A stretch of 64,000 nucleotides of DNA from Aphrophora alni (Eukaryota > Arthropoda > Insecta > Hemiptera > Aphrophoridae), in contig OY740765.1 of assembly GCA_963513935.1 (NCBI GenBank), positions 77,597,054 to 77,661,053 on the forward strand. The letters run 5' to 3'. A program made the translations under genes and the position numbers. Below the pieces are notes generated by a model, which was given only the letters and a program-made list of their open reading frames with translations, searched no databases and was not told where the DNA came from. Shown in pieces: positions 56,502 to 64,000 of this stretch (its first letter is position 1; the number at the start of each line of letters is the position of its first letter).

Positions 56502-58762
56502 TACTCCTCAAGGAGGGTTTGGAGGTGCTCAAGCCGGTTATCACGGGGGCTTTTCGGGCGAGCTTGGCGCTGCGCCATGTTCCAAGGAATTGGTCTGTGG
56601 CGAGGGTTGTCTTCGCTCCAAAGCCTGGAAGAGCGGGATATGCTCAGGCCAAGGCCTACAGACCAATTTGCCTAAACTCTTTCCTGCTAAAGGCTATGGA
56701 GAGAATTCTGGATGTTAACATCAGAGATAGCGTGCTTAGGAGTTCAGGCTTGCACGATAATCAATTTGCTTACAGACCAGGCAGGTCCACTGAGGCTGCT
56801 CTACATCATATAGTAAGTAGAATAGAGGAAAGTCTGGAAGCAAAGGAAATAGCTCTGGGGGCGTTTCTGGACATAGAGGGAGCCTTCAGCAACACTTCAA
56901 TACAATCAATGATTAGTGCTCTGGAGGATTGTGAAGTGAATAAGACTGTTGTAGGATGGGTCTCTGCCATGCTGAACAACAGGTCAATCCAGGCTACTCT
57001 GTATGATGAAATCATCACGATCAGAGCTAGACGTGGATGCGCTCAGGGCGGAGTCTTATCCCCCCTGTTATGGAACCTGGTAGTGGATAAGATCCTTAGG
57101 CGTTTAAACGAACAAGGATTCTACTCACAGGGATACGCTGATGATGTGGCCATCGTGGTTAGAGGTAGAGACATGAGTGTTGTTTGTGACCTTATGCAGG
57201 CTGCCTTTAACCAGGTGGAAAGGTGGTGTCAGGAGGAACAGTTATCTGTGAATCCTGTAAAAACTTCTCTCATTCCCTTCACAAGAAAAAGGAATCTGGG
57301 AGTGAGGTCGCTACCTAAGCTCTTTGGGCAGGAGGTAGCGTTGGAGAACCAGGTGAAGTACCTAGGTACTGTGTTAGATAAAAGGCTCACCTGGAACCCA
57401 CAGATAGAACGGGTAGTAACCAGAGCCAAGTGTCTTATGTTTGCGTGTAAGAGGGCTGTTGGTAAACAATGGGGTCTGCAACCCAAGGTGGTTATGTGGA
57501 TTTACACCATGATTATTAGACCACTAATCTCCTATGCTGCGGTGGTTTGGTGGACTAAGACGCTACAAGGTGGGGTTGGAAGTAGAATGGATGGTCTCCA
57601 AAGGGTGGCCTGCTTGGCTATCACGGGGGCCATGGGGTCTACACCAACCGTTACCTTGAATGCACTTCTGGATCTCCCTCCCCTAGGGGTATATATTCAG
57701 GGACAGGCCAGGATGAGTGCATACAGACTACAGCAAACGGGGTGCTGGAGGAAGAGGTGGCCTGCAATTGGGCATTGCAGGATAAATCAAGTGGTCAACA
57801 GGGAAGTTTTAGACATGCCCTCTGATCACATGATACCTAAGGTTTCATTAGACAAGCCTTTTAAGACGAAGATCTTCTCTAGGGAAGAATGGGAGTCTGG
57901 AAGGAAGTTTTACAACGAGCAAGATATAGTCTGGTTCACAGATGGCTCGAAAACAGAGATGGGTACAGGCGGTGGCATTAATGGGTTTAACCCAGAGAGG
58001 TCCATCGTACTGAGCCTAGGTAAGCATGCTACTGTTTTCCAAGCAGAAGTAGGTGCTATCTCTGAATGCATCAAGGAGAATCAAAGAATGAAATACATGG
58101 GTAAGAACATTCTGATTTTCACAGATAGTCAAGCTGCCATTAAGGCTCTTAACACGACAAAAGTAAAGTCGAAACAGGTATGGGACTGCATCTCATCATT
58201 GATAAAGCTTGGTCAGATGAACACGGTCACTGTTGGCTGGGTTCCTGGCCACTCAGGTATTGATGGTAATGAGAGAGCAGATGAACTAGCCAGGTCAGGC
58301 TCTGAATCCCCTTTCGTTGGCCCGGAACCGGTGCTCGGAATCTCTTATGGACATGCCAGGGCAGCGGTTGATACGTGGATGCGGGAGGGGATGAACAGGG
58401 TCTGGACGAATTCAACCACTAGTAGACTTGCTAAAAGGTTAATTAGACCAAGCAAGAAACATGCGGAACAACTCATCTCTCTTAGAAGGGATAACTTGAG
58501 GTGGGTGGTTGGTCTCTTAACGAGCCACTGTCACCTCAGAAAACACCTACACAGGATAGGAATTGCTGCAGTTAATACATGCAGGAAATGTGGTTTGGCT
58601 GAAGAGTCTGCAGAACACATTCTTTTGGAGTGTGAGGCGCTAGGACGAGCCAGGCTGTACTCTCTAGGCCCTCCGGGGAAAGAGATGGAAACCATCCTAG
58701 ACAACCCTATCGGTAGTATCTGTTCCTTCATAAGGATGATGGGTATTACTGATTGGGTGTAG
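56502..58762 (+). CDS. LINE ORF2, second part: RT, RNase H, C-terminal finger
   Basis: This continues the RT after the nested Gypsy. It has KAYRPICLNSFLLKAMERIL, FLDIEGAFSNTS (motif A Asp), RRGCAQGGVLSPLLWNLV (motif B) and GYADDVAIV (catalytic box). RNase H follows with VWFTDGSKTE, AEVGAI, IFTDSQAAI and GHSGIDGNERADELA, so its D-E-D-D residues are present. The end has CRKCG..ESAEHILLECEALG, a Cys/Cys/His/Cys finger. There are no stops to 58,762. Apart from the insertion the protein looks capable of function, so the LINE was young when it was hit. The ATG at 56,462 lies in the LTR and is not a real start. Confidence 0.9.
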
Positions 58763-58843
58763 GAAGGAAATTGGGGCGGCAAAAGACCATTAGGTCGACG
58801 CCGGTGATGCCTCTGATGGAGGTTATCACAGCCCAGTTTATAT

Positions 58844-58860
58844 AAAAAAAAAAAAAAAAA
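58844..58860 (+). other. Poly(A) tail of the LINE
   Basis: Seventeen A residues follow TTTATAT at the element end, directly before the second target duplication. Confidence 0.85.
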
Positions 58861-58871
58861 TGTTGTTGTGG

Positions 58872-60429
58872 ATGAACATTACTGGGGTTGATAGAGACCA
58901 ATTTTTGTTTAAGATTGTTGATGAATCTAGGAGGGTCATGATGTGCGAAAGGTTTTAATATACATGAATGGAGGGTCGTCCATGAGACAGGTACTACATG
59001 GCGCAGGGTAGGATCCAAGGATGTCCTGCTGTCGCATGGAAATTGTCTGTCTACCAGGATGTGTGTACCCTCGTGTAACGAGCAATGGCACGGCAAAGTT
59101 ACCTCGACTGTGCCTGGGAGATTGTATGGGATAGCTGTCTTTCCGTGTGTATCACTGCATTGTAGGTTAGTGTTTGGAGTTGGATTGGTTAGAGTAAAGG
59201 TGTCCCCTGTGATCTCTGTGATTAGTATTCCATTTTCGCTCGGACTACAATGGAAGGTACATTTTTCTGCTATGCTCTCGATGTCACCACCTGCAATTAG
59301 CTGGGCCGCACAACCTCTTGATAGTGTACCTGTTGAATGTTGTCGTGGCCGGAAACATAACCCTGTCTTCCTAGGTTGACACTCGTCCAATTGTTTGCGC
59401 GTCAGCGTCCTGATGGATGTCCCGTTTGTAGCCACTATTGTAGGTTCCATGGATATGGTTCAGGTGTGATTTTCCCATCGAAGCGGTACAGGCATGTATT
59501 CATATAGTCTCCATCTTGTTGAGCGTCGCTGAATTGGAATACCAATAGTGGAGATTACAGAGGAGGATGTTATTTTACAGAATGTAATGGGATAGTGGTA
59601 GTATAGGTGCGTGTCTTCTTTTGGAATGACTAAGGACCAATGTTTTGTATTTAGACGTGACTCAAATTGTTTCAAGTCTTTGTACAGTTGTTGAAGGGGT
59701 ATAGTCGTGTGTGTAGACACTCGGTCTCCACAGCTATTGCGAATCTGATCTAAAACTAATAACATTGAATTAAAATAAGATTGTCTTTGTTCCCTTAATA
59801 AATTAAACATAATTGTCTCATAAACATCTGCTGCTGTAATGTCTTCCTTTCTTGACATGGCGTCTTGGAATTCCATCATTGCCCTGTGTACTTGTTGTAG
59901 AACACTGGACACGTTTGCTGCGTAGCCTTCTAATGTTGATGCTGTGTTCACCAGGTCAGCATGATCTCCTCTGATAAGGTTCTGTACACTGTTGAGGTGA
60001 TTATTGACTGTCTCCTCGTTCGCTGTCAACACGTGCAGTTCTTTGTCTGTGGCTGTTCCACAACACCAATGAAAGACGTCCCCAATGCTGCTAATCGCCC
60101 TTGGTGCTCTAGCATGTTCATGGCGCCCTTTTTCGTGTTCCGTGATTGATGCTCGTAGGATGTCTTCAGTACTGGCCATTAGTTTCTCCAGTGCGTTCGC
60201 TGTTTGGCATCCTGTTGAGTTTTCAGCTCCTAGACATAAGTGAGATTGGGCAATGGTGACTGGGAAATGTTGTATGGGAGATAAGGGAAATATGTAGGTT
60301 AATGGGATAGTTGCTTTCTTATACATGTTCAGCTTGGAGTGGTTGGAAATGTGCTCCATTTGAAATTATTACTGGAATCTTTTGATGGGAAGTAAGGGTA
60401 ATAGTTAGGGGAAGGATGATGATCCACAT
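58872..60429 (-). pseudogene. Env-like glycoprotein ectodomain, broken
   Basis: A signal-peptide-like start (MWIIILPLTITLTS) lies at 60,429, followed by a stop and a frame change into the long frame 60,359-59,460. That frame has a basic cleavage-type site (HARAPR) followed by AISSIGDVFHWCCGT, as in the fusion-peptide region of insect-retrovirus Env and baculovirus F proteins. A helical region comes next. An in-frame TGA near 59,460 (WENHT, stop, TISMEP) splits it; the same frame continues from 59,450 with Cys-rich sequence (DECQP, CFRPRQ, FHCSPSE, LPCHCSLHEGTH). The last codons before the nested LINE are at 58,872. The membrane anchor lies at 42,785-42,995. Described only; the gene is non-functional. 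Confidence 0.75.
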
Positions 60430-60439
60430 GTATTTTTGT

Positions 60440-60707
60440 AACATTTTTGGTTCTCTTCTTTTGATCTAGGTTGCCTGTAACTGAGCAAACATTCTCATAT
60501 CAATACACCTGTAATCATCTTAAGATTTTCCTTTCCCCACTTAACTCCCCTTTAGTTGGAATTATCCTGGATTTGTTCCCTAAGTTTTAAGTATATTTAT
60601 AAAATTTCCTAGTTACATTTAACACATTTTTTTACGTCTTACCTCATAGTCAAATTTATCTACAACATTTTATTTCTTAATCTATCTATGTATGAGTTCT
60701 ATAAGCT
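60440..60707 (-). other. Spacer between integrase and env
   Basis: AT-rich sequence with no ORF. In env-bearing elements this is where the subgenomic env splice acceptor would lie; a pyrimidine-AG candidate could not be singled out. Confidence 0.4.
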
Positions 60708-61811
60708 TTAGTTAGTTTCGATGTACGGCCTTAATCTCGACACGTGGACTATGTCCCCTATCCATCTGCCATGTCGGTAGATCTCAATTTCGTAGTTTAA
60801 TGGCGATAATTTTCTAAAAATTTTGTAAGGACCTGTGTATTGTCGTTCGAGCTTATTGTCCTTCTTTTCATTTCGTAGTAAAATTAACTCTCCTACCTTA
60901 AATTGTACCTCTCGCCGGTGGGCGTTGTATCCTTCACATTGACCCTGCTGTGACCCAGCCATTATTCTTGGTAAGTCTTGTCTGATTTTATGTATGATTT
61001 TTAGGGCTTCTAATACATCATGTTCAGGCACTTTTGGAGTTAGTGCCAAGTCGATCAGTTGGTTTGGTTCGAACCCGTGCAGCAAATAAAATGGTGAAAA
61101 TCCTGTTGTAGCGTGTCTGCCCGAATTATATGTAAATGTCAATAACTTGACATATTTATGCCAGTCCTTCTGGTCTTCGTTAACGTAGCATCGCAACATG
61201 TTGACTAGCGTCGAATTGTATCGCTCAGTCACACCCTGACTTTGAGGTCTATCCGCCGCTGAAGTTTTGTGTACTATTCCTAACGCGTTGTATAATTGTT
61301 TTATTATGTCTGCCACAAAATGCGTACCCCTAACCGTCTGTATTTCTGCCGGCATGCCATAACTCGGAATGATGTCCTCTAGCAGAAATCTCGCCGTCGT
61401 GTGTGCATCTGCTTTTTCTGTTGTTTTAGCTATCGCAAATCTCGTTGTGTTGTCTGTTGCTATCAGAATGTATAATTTTTTGTTCGACTTTGGTAAAGGT
61501 CCTAGGTAATCCATCGTTAATTTTGTAAAGGGTTTCGTCATTATTCTTATTGGTTGTAATAATCCCGCCGATTTTTGTCTGTCTGTCTTCATGATTTGGC
61601 ATTTGTGGCACTTCTTTATGTATTGTATTATATCCGCCGTCATTCCTGGCCAGTGATATTTGTTCCTAATTTTTGACATTGTCTTTGCAACTCCTGCATG
61701 ACCTCCCCCAATAATCGAATCATGAAATGCTTGAAGAATTTCGGTTGTCAATTTCTTAGGAACGGCAATTAATAATCTGTTTTCTCTATTTGTGTATTGC
61801 TTATACTGCAA
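60708..61811 (-). pseudogene. Integrase of the env-Gypsy element, catalytic Asp lost
   Basis: A 367-codon open frame. The HHCC finger is present (HDSIIGGGHAG, then CHKCQIMK). The first catalytic Asp is in MDYLGPLP or ATDNTTRF. The second catalytic block reads IQTVRGTHF, where integrases have Asp at the V position (codon GTT instead of GAT near 61,340). The Glu is kept (GVTERYN). A C-terminal GPY-like part (YTGPYKIFRKL) ends the protein. The single D-to-V change should abolish strand transfer. Upstream, a frameshift near 61,840 separates it from RNase H. Confidence 0.85.
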
Positions 61812-62243
61812 AATACCGTCTTGTAGTACGTATAACCTTGACGCTCGCCTGTGCCTTGTCAGCGCTCTCTGAATCTAGTAATGCTTGTCTAATGTTAAAT
61901 AGGAAATTGTCTGAAAGTTGTGCGTGTTCTAAGTTTACCGATTGAATCTTATTAATTGTCAGTTCTCCTTGTATCTCTTTGTCCGATACCTGCACTTCAC
62001 CTGGATAGCGACTCAAGCTGTCTGGCACCCTCATTGTTGAACCTGGTTTGTGTTTTATTTCGAAATCATATTCAATTAACTTTAATGCTAATCTGTTTAA
62101 CCTCGAACTTAATGTTTTTACATTCTTATAGTACTGCAAGCTGGCATGATCATTAAAAATAGTAAATCGCCGCCCATACAGAAATGGTCTAAAATAGTTC
62201 ACTGTGTAAACTACACTCAGTAGTTCGATTTCCGACACACTCC
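61801..62243 (-). pseudogene. Partial RNase H of the env-Gypsy element
   Basis: The frame keeps SEIELLSVVYTVNYFRPFLY, FNDHASLQYY (where one acidic residue has become N) and PDSLSRYPGE, the second half of a Gypsy RNase H. Its first half, all of RT, protease and gag are absent: at 62,244-62,262 coding sequence gives way to (TA)n and then the LTR. The frame shifts near 61,840 before the integrase. Confidence 0.8.
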
Positions 62244-62262
62244 CGGAATATATATATATATA

Positions 62263-62753
62263 TTTTAATGCTTTTTCCCGTTGTTTTGATTCGTTTTCAA
62301 CCCTTTCTTCACAGTAGGATGATGTACTAAGCTTCCTTCATCTATTTTCTTCAAACTATTTCTTAATTACCCCTATTGATTTGTTTATTATTTTGGTCTG
62401 CCTTGTCTGATGTTGGCGGAATTTCCCCCTCCTAACTGCGTAGTGGGGAACTGATGATCTACCTCGTTTCATATTCATAACTGTCGCTCAAGTTTTTTAA
62501 ACAATTTTCTTCTAATTCGCCATAACCCTTTCTTGGTTGTATTAGGATTGGGTTCTTTGCAATCAGTGGTTCAGTTTATGAGTTAATAAATGCTTTTCTT
62601 TATATTCTTTTACATTTATAGCATACAATGTAAGTTTAAACTATATAACATGTTTCCCTGATCCATTCAAATATTAAGATAACAATTAAAATCTATATTG
62701 CATATATTTAAAAGATGAACCCAGAATAGTTCCAGCTATTTGAAGAAAATGAA

Positions 62754-62813
<60 letters not shown>

Positions 62814-63217
62814 ATGACTACAAGCTTTGATAAGTTGTCTATTTGCTCACCCTTTCTGTAATTTGTAAAGCCGCTACTACAGCTTGACACTCGAGTTTAT
62901 TGGTAGCTCCAACTCGCCAATAGAACCTTCGCGCCCTTGTCTGACCGCTTCAACGGCTGATCCTCGCTCCGGCCTCGAACGTTCCCTCTGACGTGCTCGC
63001 TCCCGCAGTTGATCGATTGATCCCCCCTTCTCTTGACTCGCTGCTTATATCTCTTTGACCTGCCTTGCGAAGTAGGTTGCCCATGCAAGGCAAGCATTTC
63101 ATCATTTTCTTATTTGTTTCACAATACTTGTCACTATTCTGGGTTTCATGTATAGCTTCTACTTAAATATTTTCCTAATTATTATATTTTTATTCTAATA
63201 TGTATCTAATCCTAACA
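62263..63217 (-). repeat. 5' LTR of the env-Gypsy element, inner end deleted
   Basis: About 955 bp, matching the left copy. The length difference comes from expansion of an internal TA run (62,757-62,812). On the minus strand it begins TGTTAGGATTAG at 63,217; a TATA-like GATATAAGCAG lies at about 63,043-63,052. The inner (U5) end and primer-binding site are lost in the deletion that fused it to RNase H. Confidence 0.75.
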
Positions 63218-64000
63218 GTTGCGAATTTGGAAATTCTGAAGGCATCCTTTTCTTCCTCTTGCTTTGTAGGTTACATTAAAACTCAAACGGTGTTTATCGA
63301 AACATAACTGTTCGAGTTATTTAAGTTTGAATGTGTTCGTGATTTTCAGATGACCAACTTTTGATCCTTTTGAGATTTTGACGATTTTTCTTCAGTTCCT
63401 TGTTGCCCTTGTCCTGAAACGAAAGAATCCTCTTGGTTTGTTCTCATAGTCCTTTTATTTAAGACATTATGCAAAATTAAAGTTTTCTTCTTTTGGCATT
63501 TGCTTTCTTGGTGTTAGAAACCCCTCTTCCCATTTTAATAAATACATGCTTCTCTTGATTCAATTTTACAATATTACCTCTTGCTAATCTAACTGTATTA
63601 TAAAATTTATCTTTTTTAATTATTAAAACGCAAACTCTTTTGATTTAACCAAATTAACCCTTTCTTATTTTATTTCTCATCATTGGTTTGGCCGATTTCG
63701 ACTAAACTTACCAAAAAAGTTTCCCTTTGTGCCCTTTATCAATTGTGGTATTTACTATCCCCATAACTTTCTTATATTTGAGAAAAAGTCTCAAGAATGA
63801 TCTTTGACAGCGTTTTTCTCAAAGAAATCTTTATCAATTCAAAATTTTTATATTGGAAAATGAATTTATCCCTACTAAGCTTTATTATACCATGTTTGAT
63901 TTTTTGGAATTCCTAATTTTTTGGTTCTTTCATCGTTTAGTTTTTTAACTCTAACTTTTAAACTAACAATCATACTAAAATTCTTTCAATACTCTTAACA
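63218..64000. other. Right flank, no recognisable feature
   Basis: AT-rich, T-rich on the + strand. No ORF with a recognised motif, no terminal repeat and no RNA gene was seen. Confidence 0.5.

Larger units (their letters stand above)
42996..58860 (+). mobile_element. Non-LTR retrotransposon (I/LOA/R1-group type), interrupted by a Gypsy element
   Basis: Target duplication TGTTGTTGTGG lies at 42,985-42,995 and 58,861-58,871, and the element ends in a 17-A tail at 58,844-58,860. Without the nested Gypsy (46,112-56,497 plus one CCCT copy) the element is about 5.5 kb. Its parts are a 450-bp 5' UTR, ORF1 (43,446-44,783), ORF2 with endonuclease, RT, RNase H and Cys/His finger, and a 100-bp 3' UTR. 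ORFs are GC-richer than the host DNA. Only the nested insertion breaks it. The exact clade needs a phylogeny; RNase H plus APE endonuclease points to the I/LOA/R1 side. Confidence 0.9.
41828..63217 (-). mobile_element. Env-bearing Ty3/Gypsy element (insect-retrovirus type), deleted and interrupted
   Basis: On the minus strand the order is LTR (63,217-62,263), partial RNase H (62,238-61,801), integrase (61,811-60,708), env (60,429-58,872, then 42,995-42,785), polypurine tract (42,744-42,756) and LTR (42,742-41,828). Gag, protease, RT and the primer-binding site are missing: RNase H abuts the LTR through a (TA)n stretch. A 15.9-kb nested LINE splits env. The two LTR copies differ by only about 7 substitutions and 2 small indels over 900 bp, apart from a TA expansion. 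This element is old enough to be decaying but was the first of the three nested insertions. Confidence 0.8.

Overview
This is an AT-rich, intron-rich, repeat-packed piece of an insect nuclear genome. Nothing in it looks bacterial. Eukaryotic signs are GT-AG exons, microsatellites, non-LTR retrotransposons, Ty3/Gypsy elements (one with an insect-retrovirus-type env), hAT and piggyBac-like DNA transposons. The repeat mix would fit a hemipteran, but the sequence alone does not prove the order.

Region 1 (1-21,200) carries the 3' part of one host gene on the + strand. Three small exons (4,030-4,168; 13,730-13,859; 20,829-20,932) have matching splice phases and a stop followed by AATAAA. Its huge introns are full of transposon debris: a piggyBac-like MITE, tandem duplications, and several decayed CR1/Jockey-like LINE fragments in both orientations.

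Region 2 (about 21,960-33,310) is the most unusual part. It holds decayed genes typical of large insect DNA viruses or virus-like elements: a double-jelly-roll capsid-like pseudogene (22.2-23.4 kb), a small PC4-like ORF (32.5 kb) and a broken BIR (IAP) domain (33.06-33.31 kb). A minus-strand CR1-like LINE (tail at 23,784, ORF1 near 30.6-32.1 kb) sits between them. That LINE is itself split by about 4 kb containing two piggyBac-like MITEs and unrecognised sequence.

Region 3 (33.3-40.9 kb) has a complete-ended but dead hAT transposon (33,836-38,618, 8-bp target duplication) in a GGGTTGGGTAAGTA minisatellite. An 80-90 bp minisatellite array follows, hit by a 5'-truncated LINE with a 12-bp target duplication.

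Region 4 (41.8-63.2 kb) is a three-level nest. The outer layer is an env-bearing Gypsy element on the minus strand, lacking gag, protease and RT, with a damaged integrase and env. Its env is interrupted by a + strand non-LTR retrotransposon (42,996-58,860) with ORF1 plus an endonuclease-RT-RNase H ORF2. That ORF2 is in turn interrupted at codon level by a minus-strand Gypsy element (46,112-56,497). The innermost element has two 2,074-bp LTRs that look identical, a CCCT target duplication, a primer-binding site like initiator tRNA-Met, a polypurine tract, and one frameshift in RT. Insertion order is therefore readable: env-Gypsy, then LINE, then long-LTR Gypsy.
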